Source: Streptomyces liliiviolaceus (GTDB lineage Bacteria; Actinomycetota; Actinomycetes; Streptomycetales; Streptomycetaceae). Taken from it: 64,000 nt of DNA. The notes beneath the pieces were generated by a model. That model did not search any database. It had not been told where the DNA came from and saw nothing but the letters and a program-made list of their open reading frames with translations. Each line of letters starts with the position of its first letter. Within the stretch, counting starts at the first letter, position 1. The position numbers and the translations under genes were made by a program. This document shows, piece by piece, positions 44,123 to 54,095 of this stretch. The stretch covers positions 1,860,001 through 1,924,000 of the forward strand of contig NZ_JAGPYQ010000001.1 of NCBI RefSeq assembly GCF_018070025.1, in the 5' to 3' direction.

Positions 44123-46165
44123 ATGGACGTGAAGCGATACTTCCGTGGGCCGGTCATGTGGATCGTGCTGGCCGTCCTTGCCGTGGTCGTGTTGATGCAG
44201 GTCGTCGGCTCGTCCGGCGGCTACAAGACGGTGGACACCGGCCAGGTCGTCCAGGCGATCAGTGACAACAAGGTCAAACAAGCCAAGATCACAACCGGCG
44301 ACGAGCAGGTCATCAAGGCCGAGCTCAAGGACGGCGAAAAGATCGAGGGCAGCTCGAAGATCCAGGCGAGCTACATCGGCGACCAGGGTGTGAACCTGGC
44401 CACGACCCTCCAGGACAAGTTCCAGAACAAGCAGATCCCGGACGGCTACACGGTCTCGCCGACCAAGCAGAACGCGTTCGTCGGCATCCTGCTGTCCCTG
44501 CTTCCCTTCGTCCTCATCGTCGTCGTCTTCCTGTTCCTGATGAATCAGATGCAGGGCGGCGGCTCCCGGGTCATGCAGTTCGGGAAGTCCAAGGCGAAGC
44601 TCATCACCAAGGACACCCCGAAGACGACGTTCGCCGACGTGGCGGGCTCGGACGAGGCGGTCGAGGAACTCCACGAGATCAAGGAGTTCCTCCAGGAGCC
44701 GGCGAAGTTCCAGGCCGTCGGCGCCAAGATCCCCAAGGGCGTCCTGCTGTACGGGCCTCCCGGTACGGGCAAGACGCTGCTCGCGCGTGCCGTCGCGGGC
44801 GAGGCGGGCGTCCCCTTCTACTCGATCTCCGGTTCCGACTTCGTCGAGATGTTCGTCGGTGTCGGTGCCTCGCGTGTGCGCGACCTGTTCGAGCAGGCCA
44901 AGGCGAACGCCCCGGCGATCGTCTTCGTGGACGAGATCGACGCGGTCGGCCGCCATCGCGGCGCCGGCCTCGGCGGCGGCCACGACGAGCGCGAGCAGAC
45001 GCTGAACCAGCTGCTCGTCGAGATGGACGGCTTCGACGTCAAGGGCGGCGTGATCCTCATCGCCGCGACGAACCGCCCGGACATCCTCGACCCGGCCCTG
45101 CTGCGCCCCGGCCGCTTCGACCGCCAGATCGCGGTCGACCGCCCGGACATGCTGGGCCGTCTGGAGATCCTCAAGGTCCACCAGAAGGGCAAGCCGGTCG
45201 CGCCGGACGTCGACCTGTCGGCCGTCGCGCGTCGTACGCCGGGCTTCACGGGTGCGGACCTGTCGAACGTGCTGAACGAAGCCGCGCTGCTCACCGCGCG
45301 CAGCAACCAGAAGCTGATCGACAACCACATGCTCGACGAGGCGATCGACCGTGTGGTCGCGGGCCCGCAGAAGCGGACCCGGATCATGTCGGACAAGGAG
45401 AAGAAGATCACCGCGTACCACGAGGGCGGACACGCCCTGGTCGCGGCGGCCTCACCGAACTCCGACCCGGTGCACAAGATCACGATCCTCTCCAGAGGCC
45501 GTGCTCTCGGCTACACGATGGTCCTGCCGGACGAGGACAAGTACTCCACGACCCGCAACGAGATGCTCGACCAGCTGGCCTACATGCTGGGCGGGCGCGC
45601 GGCCGAGGAGCTCGTCTTCCACGACCCGACCACGGGTGCCGCGAACGACATCGAGAAGGCCACGGCAACGGCCCGCGCGATGGTCACGCAGTACGGCATG
45701 ACCGAGCGCCTCGGCGCCATCAAGTTCGGCGGCGACAACACCGAGCCCTTCCTGGGCCGGGAGATGTCGCACCCGCGCGACTACTCGGAAGAGGTCGCCG
45801 CGCTCGTCGACGAAGAGGTCAAGAAGCTCATCGAGAACGCGCACAACGAGGCCTGGGAGATCCTGGTCGAGAACCGCGACGTCCTCGACGCGCTGGTGCT
45901 CCAGCTGCTGGAGAAGGAGACGCTGAGCAAGGAGCAGATCGCCGAGGTCTTCACTCCGCTCGTCAAGCGTCCGGCCCGCCCCGCGTGGACCGGCTCCTCC
46001 CGCCGCACCCCGTCGACCCGCCCGCCGGTGCTCTCCCCCCGGGAGCTGTCACTGACGAACGGGACGAACGGCTCGGCCCCCGCGATCACCACCTCGAAGG
46101 CGAACACGTCCGCCGAGGCCCACCCGGTGACCGAGCCGGCCCCCGAGGACCGCACCGAGAGCTGA
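44123..46165 (+). CDS. ftsH: ATP-dependent zinc metalloprotease FtsH
   Basis: The 680-residue membrane protease has an N-terminal transmembrane helix ([15 protein letters not shown]), an extracellular beta domain, a second helix ([21 protein letters not shown] segment near 120-140), the AAA+ module with GPPGTGKT, Walker B VFVDEIDA and second region of homology, and the zinc site HEGGH starting at H433. It degrades misassembled membrane proteins. The C-terminal 70 residues are disordered. The start is uncertain: ATG 44123 (MDVKRYF) begins the family-like sequence, while ATG 44087 also lies in frame; AGGAGGG sits between them at an odd distance for either. Confidence 0.94.
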   Translation: MDVKRYFRGPVMWIVLAVLAVVVLMQVVGSSGGYKTVDTGQVVQAISDNKVKQAKITTGDEQVIKAELKDGEKIEGSSKIQASYIGDQGVNLATTLQDKFQNKQIPDGYTVSPTKQNAFVGILLSLLPFVLIVVVFLFLMNQMQGGGSRVMQFGKSKAKLITKDTPKTTFADVAGSDEAVEELHEIKEFLQEPAKFQAVGAKIPKGVLLYGPPGTGKTLLARAVAGEAGVPFYSISGSDFVEMFVGVGASRVRDLFEQAKANAPAIVFVDEIDAVGRHRGAGLGGGHDEREQTLNQLLVEMDGFDVKGGVILIAATNRPDILDPALLRPGRFDRQIAVDRPDMLGRLEILKVHQKGKPVAPDVDLSAVARRTPGFTGADLSNVLNEAALLTARSNQKLIDNHMLDEAIDRVVAGPQKRTRIMSDKEKKITAYHEGGHALVAAASPNSDPVHKITILSRGRALGYTMVLPDEDKYSTTRNEMLDQLAYMLGGRAAEELVFHDPTTGAANDIEKATATARAMVTQYGMTERLGAIKFGGDNTEPFLGREMSHPRDYSEEVAALVDEEVKKLIENAHNEAWEILVENRDVLDALVLQLLEKETLSKEQIAEVFTPLVKRPARPAWTGSSRRTPSTRPPVLSPRELSLTNGTNGSAPAITTSKANTSAEAHPVTEPAPEDRTES

Positions 46166-46207
46166 CAGCACCCTGGCTCCCGGCGCCCTCACCAGGCCCG
46201 GAATGCA

Positions 46208-46247
46208 TGCCGCGCCCCCCAGGTTCTAGCCTGGGGGGCGCGGCATC
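46208..46247 (+). terminator. Strong terminator between ftsH and folE
   Basis: A perfect 17-bp stem, ATGCCGCGCCCCCCAGG (46208-46224) with CCTGGGGGGCGCGGCAT (46231-46247), has loop TTCTAG. Confidence 0.85.
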
Positions 46248-46311
46248 TTCGTATGCCCGATGGCGATACGCGTGGTTCGCGCGTGTGAGAGGCACAGGAA
46301 CGAGGCACGAG

Positions 46312-46917
46312 ATGACCGACCCCGTGAGGCTGGACAGCGAGGGTGTGATCGGCGAATTCGACGAGAAGCGCGCCGAGAACGCCGTACGAGAACTGCTGAT
46401 CGCGGTCGGTGAGGATCCGGACCGGGAAGGGCTGCGGGAGACGCCGGGGCGGGTCGCCCGGGCGTACCAGGAGATCTTCGCGGGGCTGCGGCAGCGGGCC
46501 GAGGACGTCCTGACGACGACGTTCGACCTGGGCCACGACGAGATGGTCCTCGTGAAGGACATCGAGGTGTTCTCGACCTGTGAGCACCATCTGGTGCCGT
46601 TCCGGGGTGTGGCGCACGTGGGCTACATCCCGAGCACGTCCGGGAAGATCACGGGCCTGTCGAAGCTCGCGCGGCTCGTGGACGTGTACGCGCGGCGGCC
46701 GCAGGTGCAGGAACGGCTCACCACGCAGATCGCGGACTCGCTGATGGAGATCCTTGAGCCGCGTGGGGTGATCGTGGTGGTGGAGTGCGAGCACATGTGC
46801 ATGTCGATGCGGGGGATTCGTAAGCCGGGGGCCAAGACGATAACTTCTGCCGTTCGGGGGCAGTTGCGGGATGCGGCCACGCGGAACGAGGCGATGAGTC
46901 TGATCATGGCTCGTTGA
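46312..46917 (+). CDS. folE: GTP cyclohydrolase I
   Basis: The 201-residue enzyme opens GTP to 7,8-dihydroneopterin triphosphate, the first step of folate synthesis. Zinc ligands are in [10 protein letters not shown] and in [12 protein letters not shown]; the [14 protein letters not shown] segment binds the substrate. It starts six bases after GAGG. It converges on the folP-folB-folK operon, so folate genes here are in two opposite transcripts. Confidence 0.96.
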   Translation: MTDPVRLDSEGVIGEFDEKRAENAVRELLIAVGEDPDREGLRETPGRVARAYQEIFAGLRQRAEDVLTTTFDLGHDEMVLVKDIEVFSTCEHHLVPFRGVAHVGYIPSTSGKITGLSKLARLVDVYARRPQVQERLTTQIADSLMEILEPRGVIVVVECEHMCMSMRGIRKPGAKTITSAVRGQLRDAATRNEAMSLIMAR

Positions 46918-46984
46918 GTGGCTCGGTGAGCGGTGCGCTCCTGCGGGTGGGGGCGGCTGCGGCTTGGTGGAACGTGCGGGTCCG

Positions 46985-47163
46985 TCGTGGCTGGTCGCGC
47001 AGTTCCCCGCGCCCCTCAAGAGGGGGCTGCGCCCCATCTTCGAGCGCGCCCCTGAAGGCAAGAGATTGCGCCGTTCCCCGCGCCCCTGAAAGCGAAAAGA
47101 CTGCGCCGTTCCCCGCGCCCCTCAAGACGAAAGACTGCGCGGTTTCCCGCGCCCCTCTGGGAG
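46985..47163 (-). repeat. Tandem copies of the dispersed GC-rich element between convergent genes
   Basis: One full copy (CGCGCAGTTCCCCGCGCCCC near 46996) is followed by three shorter units of about 34-35 bp, each TGCG(C/G)(C/G)GTTCCCCGCGCCCCT plus an A-rich spacer such as GAAAGCGAAAAGA. They fill the folE-DUF3180 gap. Confidence 0.8.
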
Positions 47164-47169
47164 GGGCTG

Positions 47170-47652
47170 CTAGGCCGGGGCCGTGTTGCCGTTCGTGTCG
47201 TCGTCTTCCGGGAGTTTGCAGACTCGTTCCAGGAAGAAGGCGGCCGCTATGACGGCGAGGCCCGCCAGGACCGAGAAGCCGGCGTAGATGGCCTGGTCGC
47301 GGCGGGCGGGGATGTCCAGCGACTCCAGCAGGAACGCGCCGGTGCCCCCGTACATCCCGGCGACGAGGGCCGCGACCAGCGCGCTGGCCTGGCCGAAGAC
47401 GACCGCGCGGGCGGCCATCAGGGGGTCGACCCCCTTGGCGCCGGCCACGCGCTCGCGCTGGGCCTTCAGCCGGGACCGCAGGGAGATCGCCGTGGCCAGC
47501 AGGACCACGGCGATCAGAGCCAGGACGATGGGGGCCGCGAGGGGGACCCGGGGCAGCGTGCCCACCGAGTTCCACAGGCGGGCACCCGCCCAGGACAGCA
47601 CCCCGGCGACGAGGAACACCGCGGCCAGCGTCCTGATGCGCAGCTCTTTCAC
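47170..47652 (-). CDS. DUF3180 membrane protein
   Basis: The 160-residue protein has four predicted transmembrane helices (residues about 7-25, 35-57, 85-105, 122-142) and a short acidic C-terminal tail. DUF3180 is an actinobacterial family found beside folate genes; its function is unknown. It is last gene of the leftward folP-NTF2-folB-folK set, 48 bases after folK. GTG 47652 follows GAGAGGGA. Confidence 0.88.
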   Translation of the reverse strand: MKELRIRTLAAVFLVAGVLSWAGARLWNSVGTLPRVPLAAPIVLALIAVVLLATAISLRSRLKAQRERVAGAKGVDPLMAARAVVFGQASALVAALVAGMYGGTGAFLLESLDIPARRDQAIYAGFSVLAGLAVIAAAFFLERVCKLPEDDDTNGNTAPA

Positions 47653-47700
47653 TCAGTCCCTCTCACGATGGTGTGTCCTGACGCGTCTTGACCTTAACGA

Positions 47701-48309
47701 CTACTCGGGCAGCTGGAGTTCCAGGTCGGCCCGGGGCGCGACACCGTCACGGGTGACCGCGGCGAGCAGCTGGGCCACCGGTCCGCGGCCGGGCAGCTGG
47801 GCCTCGGGCTCCACGTCGTTCCAGGGGGCCAGGACGAAGGCACGCTCGTGGGCGCGCGGATGGGGGAGGGTCAGCGTCGGATCGTCGGAGACCACGTCCG
47901 CGTACGCCACGATGTCGACGTCGATCGTGCGGGGGCCCCAGCGCTCGTCCCGTACCCGGTGGAAGGCCTCTTCCACGGCGTGCGCCCGCTCCAGGAGCGA
48001 GGACGGGGGGAGGGTCGTCTTCAGCACGATCACCGCGTTGAAGTACGACGGCTGGCTGTCCGTCTCCACGCCCCACGGCTCGGTCTCGTACACCGGGGAG
48101 ACCGCCTTGACGCGGACTCCGGGGGTGTCCTCCAGGGCGTCGATGGCGCCCTGGATGGTCTCCAGGCGGTTGCCGAGGTTCGAGCCGAGGGAGAGCACGG
48201 CCCGCCTGGGGTTGTGCAGGGTCGAGTCGGCGGCGTCGACCTGTTCCACTACGGCGGCGGGGACCGGCTGGACGGTCGGGTCGCTCTGGCCCTCGGTGAA
48301 CGCTGTCAT
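47701..48309 (-). CDS. folK: HPPK, 6-hydroxymethyl-7,8-dihydropterin pyrophosphokinase
   Basis: The 202-residue enzyme activates hydroxymethyldihydropterin with ATP before FolP. Motifs: VLSLGSNLGNR near 38-48, SPVYETEPWG, YFNAVI, and RWGPRTIDVDIV, the last with the two metal-binding aspartates. The first 35 residues are a nonconserved extension. Its ATG overlaps the folB stop by four bases. Confidence 0.95.
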   Translation of the reverse strand: MTAFTEGQSDPTVQPVPAAVVEQVDAADSTLHNPRRAVLSLGSNLGNRLETIQGAIDALEDTPGVRVKAVSPVYETEPWGVETDSQPSYFNAVIVLKTTLPPSSLLERAHAVEEAFHRVRDERWGPRTIDVDIVAYADVVSDDPTLTLPHPRAHERAFVLAPWNDVEPEAQLPGRGPVAQLLAAVTRDGVAPRADLELQLPE

Positions 48310-48665
48310 GCACGGCTCCGGATGATGGTGACGGTCACGTCGTCGAAGGGGACCGTGATCGGGGCGTCCGGCTTGTGGACGCACACCTCGACCTCCTGGA
48401 CCCCGTCGTGCTTCAGACAGGTGGTGGCGATCCGCTCGGCGAGGGTCTCGATGAGGTTCACCGCGTCGCCCTGGACGACGGCCACGACCTCCTCCGCCAC
48501 GATGCCGTAGTGCACGGTCTTCGTGAGGTCGTCGTCGGCCGCGGCGGGCCGGGTGTCCAGGCCCAGGACGAGGTCCACGATGAAGGTCTGGCCCTCTTCG
48601 CGTTCCTTGGGGAAGACGCCGTGGTGACCACGGGCCCTGAGGCCGCGCAGCGCGACACGATCCAC
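48306..48665 (-). CDS. folB: Dihydroneopterin aldolase
   Basis: The 119-residue enzyme cleaves dihydroneopterin to hydroxymethyldihydropterin and glycolaldehyde. It has GHHGVFPKEREEGQTF near the N-terminus, VHYGIVAEEV, LIETLAERI and the conserved Lys in VHKPDAP. It overlaps folK by four bases. Confidence 0.95.
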   Translation of the reverse strand: MDRVALRGLRARGHHGVFPKEREEGQTFIVDLVLGLDTRPAAADDDLTKTVHYGIVAEEVVAVVQGDAVNLIETLAERIATTCLKHDGVQEVEVCVHKPDAPITVPFDDVTVTIIRSRA

Positions 48666-48885
48666 GAATCACTCCTGCAATCGTCGGCGGGGACCGGTCA
48701 CATTCCCCCTCCGCGGGGGCGGTACACCGGCCTCGAACGAATCTACCCGCGGGCACTGACACGGCCGGTCGGCCGGGCCACGGGCCGGCGCCCCGGGGCC
48801 GGCGCCACGATCACCAACGTACTACGACGGTGATCGCCCGCCCGGCCCGCCTCGGCGCTTCAGCGGGCCGCGGTCCGGCCTCGGC

Positions 48886-48904
48886 GGGGCCCCGATCGGG
48901 CCCC
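48886..48904 (-). terminator. Possible hairpin in the gap before folB
   Basis: GGGGCCC (48886-48892) and GGGCCCC (48898-48904) can pair around CGATC. Other GC-rich inverted pieces fill 48760-48800. No gene is visible in 48666-48912. Confidence 0.35.
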
Positions 48905-48912
48905 GGCGGGCC

Positions 48913-49416
48913 TCAGGGCGTCGGGTCGTCCGGCTCGTCCTCGTCGGTCTCGGCGAGGACGGGGGAGGCGTGGTGAGACCAGAGCTTCCAGCCGTCCGAG
49001 GTGCGGCGGAACACGTTCGTGGCGACGACGAGCTGACCCACGAGCGGTCCGAGTTCGTCGCTGTCCTCGGGCGGGGGGCCGCCGCTGAGGATGTTCTCCG
49101 TGCAGGTCACCAGCGCGGTGTCACCGGTGACCGAGACATGCACGTCGGTCAGGAAGAACTGGATGTACTCGGTGTTCGCCATGATCAGCGCGTACGAGCG
49201 CAGGACCTCGCCGCGGCCGTTGAGGACCGGCCAGCCGGGGTGGACGCAGGAGATCTCACCGGCCTGCGCGGGGTCGTGGTACTCCTCGTCCTGGCCCAGG
49301 TCGGAGGGGGTCAGCCAGAGGGAGGACAGTTCCTCGAAGTCGCCCTGTTCGAGCGTCTCGTAGAAGGCCGTGTTGGCGAGTTCGACCTGTTCGACGTCCG
49401 TGTGCGGGGCGCTCAC
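48913..49416 (-). CDS. NTF2-like (SnoaL/DUF4440-type) protein in the folate operon
   Basis: The 167-residue protein has a cone-shaped NTF2-like fold: an N-terminal helix (VELANTAFYETLEQGDFEEL), the SxLW loop, and central strands with VHPGWPVLNGRGEVLRSY, then LVVATNVFRRTSDGWKLWSHHASP. Such folds serve as enzymes or ligand-binding subunits. It is wedged between folP (four-base overlap) and folB, an arrangement that suggests a role linked to pterin metabolism, but none is established. Confidence 0.87.
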   Translation of the reverse strand: MSAPHTDVEQVELANTAFYETLEQGDFEELSSLWLTPSDLGQDEEYHDPAQAGEISCVHPGWPVLNGRGEVLRSYALIMANTEYIQFFLTDVHVSVTGDTALVTCTENILSGGPPPEDSDELGPLVGQLVVATNVFRRTSDGWKLWSHHASPVLAETDEDEPDDPTP

Positions 49417-50309
49417 CGGGCTCCCTCACCGGTCGCGGTTCCCTCCGCGGCGCGGGCGCCCTCCACGGCCCTGGCGACCCGGACGGCGTCGGCGGTGGCC
49501 CGTACCTCGTGGACGCGGACGGCCCACGCGCCCTGGTGGGCGGCGAGCGCGGAGACCGCGGCGGTGGCCGCGTCGCGCTCCCGGGCGGGCGGCGGGGCAC
49601 CTTCCGGGCCCGCCAGTACGCGGCCGAGGAACCGCTTGCGGGAGGCCGCCACCAGCAGGGGGTGGCCGATCTCCCGGAGCCGGTCGAGGTGGGCGAGGAG
49701 GACGAGGTCGTGCTCGGCCTCCTTGGAGAAGCCGAGGCCCGGGTCCACGACGATGCGGTCGGGGGCGATACCGCCCGCCAGAACGGCCTCCACGCGTGCG
49801 TGGAGCTCGTCGACGACTTCGGAGACGACGTCCTCGTACGACCCCCGTACGGTGCTGCCCTGGAGGAAGCCGCGCCAGTGCATGACCACGAAGGGGGCGC
49901 CCGCGGCGGCGACGGCGGGGATCATCGCCGGGTCGGCCAGGCCGCCGCTGACGTCGTTGACGAGTGCGGCGCCCGCTGCGAGGGAGCGCTCGGCCACGGA
50001 GGCGCGCATGGTGTCCACGGAGACCGTGACGCCTTCGGAGGCGAGGCCGCGGACGACGGGTATGACGCGTTTGAGCTCCTCCGCCTCGTCGACGCGGGCG
50101 GCTCCGGGGCGGGTGGACTCGCCGCCCACGTCGACCAGGTCGGCGCCCTCCGCGACCAGGTCGAGGCCGTGCTTGACGGCGGCGGTCGTGTCGAAGAAGC
50201 GGCCGCCGTCGGAGAAGGAGTCGGGGGTCACGTTCACGACGCCCATGACCGCGCAGCGGTCCCACGCCGGGAGCCCTGACACTTGCCCTCGCCCACTCAT
50301 CTTGCTCAT
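49413..50309 (-). CDS. folP: Dihydropteroate synthase
   Basis: The 298-residue enzyme joins hydroxymethyldihydropterin pyrophosphate to p-aminobenzoate and is the sulfonamide target. Signature GVVNVTPDSFSDGG, then DVGGESTRPGA, NDVSGG, and the C-terminal AASRKRFLG and R-x-H (VRVHEV) that bind phosphate and pterin. ATG 50309 is chosen because TAGGCT lies seven bases upstream (leaderless pattern); ATG 50300 is an alternative. It heads the leftward operon. Confidence 0.95.
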   Translation of the reverse strand: MSKMSGRGQVSGLPAWDRCAVMGVVNVTPDSFSDGGRFFDTTAAVKHGLDLVAEGADLVDVGGESTRPGAARVDEAEELKRVIPVVRGLASEGVTVSVDTMRASVAERSLAAGAALVNDVSGGLADPAMIPAVAAAGAPFVVMHWRGFLQGSTVRGSYEDVVSEVVDELHARVEAVLAGGIAPDRIVVDPGLGFSKEAEHDLVLLAHLDRLREIGHPLLVAASRKRFLGRVLAGPEGAPPPARERDAATAAVSALAAHQGAWAVRVHEVRATADAVRVARAVEGARAAEGTATGEGAR

Positions 50310-50460
50310 ACCGTCCAGCCTAGGGCGTGTCCGCAAAGTCCCGCCCTAGGCCCAAGGGGATGGGGCACCCCTCACTGCCGCAGACCCGCCGGGACCGGCA
50401 GCCGCGCGGCACGGGGGTGGGCGTCGCGAGGCGGCCGGGGTTCGCTGGGGCGCGGGGCGC

Positions 50461-52392
50461 TCAGGCCGCCCGTACGCCGTGTTCCGCCCGTGTGTGGGCG
50501 CACGGACGGGGTGCCTTCGGGCGGCGGCGCAGGACGCGCGGGAGGGCGAGGCTCACGAAGCCCTCGGCCTGCAGCGCGGCGAGGCCGATGCGGGGGAGGT
50601 CGCGGGACGTGCGGTAGACGACGAAGCGGGGCTCCCAGGAGGGGCGGAACTTGGCGTTGAACTTGTAGAGCGACTCGATCTGGAACCAGCGGGACAGGAA
50701 CACCAGCAGTCCGCGCCAGACCCGCAGGACCGGTCCCGCGCCGATCTTCTCGCCGCGGGCCAGGGCCGCCCGGAACATCGCGAAGTTCAGCGAGACGCGG
50801 GCGACGCCCAGCCGGGGCGCGGCCTGGAGGGCCGCCACGATGAGCAGTTCGTTCATGCCGGGGTCCGCCGAGCGGTCCCGGCGCATGAGGTCGAGGGAGA
50901 CCCCGTCCACGCCCCAGGGGACGAAGTGGAGCACGGCCTTCAGGTCGCCGTACGGGCCGGGTTCGCCGTCCGCCTTGTGGGCCGTCGCGATGAGACAGTC
51001 GCCGTCCGCCGGGTCGCCGATGCGGCCGAGCGCCATGGAGAAGCCGCGCTCGGTGTCGGTGCCGCGCCAGTCCTCCGCGGCCCTGCGGATGCGGTCCAGC
51101 TCGCCCTCGCCCAGGTCACGGATGCGCCGTACCCGGGTCTCGTAGCCAGCCCGCTCGATGCGCTTCACCATCTGGCGCACGTTCCGCATCGCGCGCCCGG
51201 CCAGGGAGAAATCCGCGACCTCCACCACCGCCTCGTCGCCCAGTTCGAGGGCGTCGAGGCCGGTCTCGCGGGTCCAGACCTCGCCGCCGGTCTCGGAGCA
51301 GCCCATGACCGCGGGCGTCCAGGAGTGGGCCGTGGCCTCGTCCATGAAGCGCTCGATGGCGCCGGGCCAGGCCTCGACGTCGCCGATCGGGTCGCCGCTG
51401 GCGAGCATCACCCCGGAGACGACGCGGTAGGTCACCGCCGCCTTGCCGCTGGGGGAGAAGACGACCGCCTTGTCGCGGCGGAGCGCGAAGTGGCCGAGCG
51501 AGTCGCGTCCGCCGTGCTTGTCCAGGAGGGCGCGCAGGCGCGCCTCGTCGTCCTCGGTGAGGCGCGCGGCCGGGTGTTCGGGGCGGAAGGCCAGATAGAT
51601 CGTGGTCACGGCGGTCAGCAGGCCGAGCGCGCCGAGCGAGAAGGCCACCGTCCAGGACGTGGTGCCCGCGTAGTCGAGGGGCCCCTCCAGGCCGAACAGG
51701 CCGTACAGCACGTGCTCGATACGGTCCGCGAGGCTCGGGTCGCCGATCATGCGGTGCGGGTGGGCGCTGACGACGACCAGGCCCAGCACGAGCGAACCGG
51801 CGCCCATGAGGACGAAGTTGGCGAGCGCCCGCCAGCGGCTGCGCGGGTCGGGCAGCGCCGTGAACTCGTCCCGGTGACGCAGCAGCGGGACCAGCAGCGC
51901 CAGCGAGATGATCACGCCGACGAGCGAGTGACGGTACGTGAACTGGGCGAGGGCGCCCGCCGGGAGCAGCCCCACCGCGGCCCGCCACGCCCGCCGTTTG
52001 CGCCGGCGCAGCCCGTGGGCCAGGAGGAGCAGCAGGACACCCGTGCTGAGCGACAGGGCGGCGGCGAACGGGCCGAGCGCGCCCGGCAGTACCTCCGCGA
52101 GCGTGTGCATCCGGCTGTGGCGGAAGCGCGGGAAGACACCCGCGGCGATGTCCAGGACGCCCACGAGCGTGCAGGCCCGGGCGACCCAGGCGGGGACGGC
52201 CTCGGGGCGCGGGCCGTGCAGGACGCGGCGCGTACCGCGCGGTGCGCCGCCCGGTCGGCCGAGTGCGCCCCGCGGCGGGGCCGTTCGTTCCGGAACCTCG
52301 CCCGACTTTTCCCCATCTATCCTGACAGACATCGCATCCCGTGGTTCTGCGAGAGACCTTGAATCCGGTGCCAATCCGGCATCCGGCGACAT
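50461..52392 (-). CDS. Lysyl-phosphatidylglycerol synthase-like (MprF-type) membrane protein
   Basis: The roughly 643-residue protein has an N-terminal membrane half with about six helices (residues about 90-290) and a C-terminal DUF2156/LPG-synthase domain (about 310-620) with two GNAT-like folds (AVVFSPSGKAAVTYRVVSG, ASGDPIGDVE, GYETRVRRI, SLDLMRRD, NELLIVAAL). It transfers an amino acid from aminoacyl-tRNA to phosphatidylglycerol in well-studied relatives, raising resistance to cationic peptides. There is no lysyl-tRNA synthetase part, unlike mycobacterial LysX. ATG 52392 has GAGGG five bases upstream; ATG 52332 is another option. Divergent from the esterase gene. Confidence 0.85.
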   Translation of the reverse strand: MSPDAGLAPDSRSLAEPRDAMSVRIDGEKSGEVPERTAPPRGALGRPGGAPRGTRRVLHGPRPEAVPAWVARACTLVGVLDIAAGVFPRFRHSRMHTLAEVLPGALGPFAAALSLSTGVLLLLLAHGLRRRKRRAWRAAVGLLPAGALAQFTYRHSLVGVIISLALLVPLLRHRDEFTALPDPRSRWRALANFVLMGAGSLVLGLVVVSAHPHRMIGDPSLADRIEHVLYGLFGLEGPLDYAGTTSWTVAFSLGALGLLTAVTTIYLAFRPEHPAARLTEDDEARLRALLDKHGGRDSLGHFALRRDKAVVFSPSGKAAVTYRVVSGVMLASGDPIGDVEAWPGAIERFMDEATAHSWTPAVMGCSETGGEVWTRETGLDALELGDEAVVEVADFSLAGRAMRNVRQMVKRIERAGYETRVRRIRDLGEGELDRIRRAAEDWRGTDTERGFSMALGRIGDPADGDCLIATAHKADGEPGPYGDLKAVLHFVPWGVDGVSLDLMRRDRSADPGMNELLIVAALQAAPRLGVARVSLNFAMFRAALARGEKIGAGPVLRVWRGLLVFLSRWFQIESLYKFNAKFRPSWEPRFVVYRTSRDLPRIGLAALQAEGFVSLALPRVLRRRPKAPRPCAHTRAEHGVRAA

Positions 52393-52534
52393 TGCGCCCT
52401 CTAGGACGGTGTCTTGAGGGGCCAGGTTCACTCCCTTCCGGAAAACCGCTCCAAAGGGAAAGGAAAGACCGGGGCAAGGCGCCGTGAAGGAAGCGGTGCG
52501 GCCACCGGTCGGAAAGCGCGGGCAGGAACAGCTC

Positions 52535-53659
52535 ATGGGACTCACGAGCAACAAGGTGCTGGCACTGGTGGTCCTCGTCGCCGTGCTGCTGTTCGTCGGC
52601 ACGGTGTGGTGCTGGCCGCTGCTCGCGCGCCGCGACTGGCGTGCCGTGTCGGGGCGGATCGCCCTGCTGACGGCCACTCAGGTCGCGGTGTTCGCGTCGG
52701 TGGGCCTCGGCGCCAACCAGGCCTTCGGCTTCTACGCGAGCTGGGCCGACCTCCTCGGCCGGGAGTCCGGACAGGGCGTCGTGGTCGACCACGACCCCGG
52801 GGACACGGCCGGGCCGCTCCAGGTGGTCGGCACCCGGCAGGTCAACGTGTCCGGCGGGGCGCGGCCACAGATCGGCGGCCAGCTCCAGAAGGTCGAACTG
52901 GTGGGCCGGCGCACCCACATCGCCAGTCCCGCGTACGTCTATCTGCCGCCGGAGTACTTCCAGCCGCGGTACCGCACCCGTACGTTCCCGGCCGCTGTCG
53001 TGCTCACCGGCTATCCGGGCACCGCGGAGGCGCTCGTCAAGGGCCTGCACTATCCGCAGACCGCCCACGCGCTGGCCAAGGACGGCCGCATGCAGCCGAT
53101 GATCCTCGTCATGATGCGGCCGACCGTCGCACCGCCGCGCGACACCGAGTGCGTGGACGTCCCCGGCGGGCCGCGGACCGAGACGTTCTTCGCCCAGGAC
53201 CTCCCCGACGCCGTGTCACATCACTACAGGGTGGGGAGGAAACCCGGCAGCTGGGGCGTCGTCGGGGACTCGACGGGCGGCTACTGCGCGCTGAAACTCG
53301 CGATCCACCACCCGGGGACGTACGCCGCGGGGGCGGGCCTGTCCCCGTACTACCGGCCGCCGTCCGACCCCACGACGGGCGATCTCTTCCACGGGGACCA
53401 GGAGGTGCGCGACAGCGCCGATCTGGTCTGGTACCTCGGGCACCGGCCCGCGCCCGACACCTCGCTGCTCGTCACCAGCAGCAGACAGGGCGAGAGCAAC
53501 TACCGGGAGACGCTGAGGTTCATCGACCTGGTCGAGGCGAAGAAGCCGACCCGGATCTCGTCGATCATCCTCGACAGCGGCGGCCACAACTTCAACACCT
53601 GGCGGCGCGAGATCCCGGCGACCCTCCAGTGGCTCAGCGGACGCCTCAGCGACCGCTGA
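52535..53659 (+). CDS. Membrane-anchored esterase D/mycolyltransferase-like hydrolase
   Basis: The 374-residue protein has two N-terminal transmembrane helices and an alpha/beta-hydrolase domain of the antigen-85/esterase D kind. The nucleophile elbow is GDSTGGYCAL (Ser246), the acid lies in the region RISSIILDSG and the base is His in SGGHNFNTW. Antigen-85 relatives transfer acyl groups to cell-wall sugars; Streptomyces has no mycolates, so the acceptor is unknown. ATG 52535 follows GGCAGGA; GTG 52484, 17 codons earlier, is also possible. Confidence 0.82.
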   Translation: MGLTSNKVLALVVLVAVLLFVGTVWCWPLLARRDWRAVSGRIALLTATQVAVFASVGLGANQAFGFYASWADLLGRESGQGVVVDHDPGDTAGPLQVVGTRQVNVSGGARPQIGGQLQKVELVGRRTHIASPAYVYLPPEYFQPRYRTRTFPAAVVLTGYPGTAEALVKGLHYPQTAHALAKDGRMQPMILVMMRPTVAPPRDTECVDVPGGPRTETFFAQDLPDAVSHHYRVGRKPGSWGVVGDSTGGYCALKLAIHHPGTYAAGAGLSPYYRPPSDPTTGDLFHGDQEVRDSADLVWYLGHRPAPDTSLLVTSSRQGESNYRETLRFIDLVEAKKPTRISSIILDSGGHNFNTWRREIPATLQWLSGRLSDR

Positions 53660-54095
53660 GCGACCGCGACCACGACCGCTGAGCGACCGTGATCGGTGAG
53701 CGGCTCCTGAACGGACGCCGGTGAAGGGCTTCCGACAGGGCTTCCGACGGCGGTCGTACGCGAATACGCGGCGAAGTCCGCCGAATTCACCGGCCCGAAG
53801 ATTCTTTCGGCTCTCCGGAAGTCCGGTGGCAAGGCCGGTGATCGGGGCCCGGTGGCGAATGCGAGGAGCTTGATCGGGAAGTGGCGTGGTCACGACGGGG
53901 GAGTCCGCGTCGAATAGGCGGACCCGGGGCGGACGGCGCGGGACCCGTGCGGCTGCTGGTGGCGAGCCCAAGTCGTGTTCCGCAAGGGGCCGGTGCGGGG
54001 ATTGTCCGGTGAAGGGGCGGCGAGAAGGTTTCGGTGTGGCTGCGTTTTGCTCTGCGGGGCACCATCATTCGCCTACGCGCGGTAAGTTTCTGGCC
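53660..54095. other. Gene-free stretch with a short direct repeat
   Basis: GACCGCTGAGCGACCG occurs at 53651 and 53674, the first copy overlapping the esterase stop. The rest shows no supported gene or RNA. A TAAGTT hexamer at 54083-54088, seven bases before the next ATG, is a likely -10 box. Confidence 0.5.

Noticed and set aside
50479-52362. A 627-codon plus-strand frame opposite the lysyl-phosphatidylglycerol synthase-like gene
   Set aside because: The minus-strand product has clear family motifs, while the plus-strand translation is compositionally biased with no motif.
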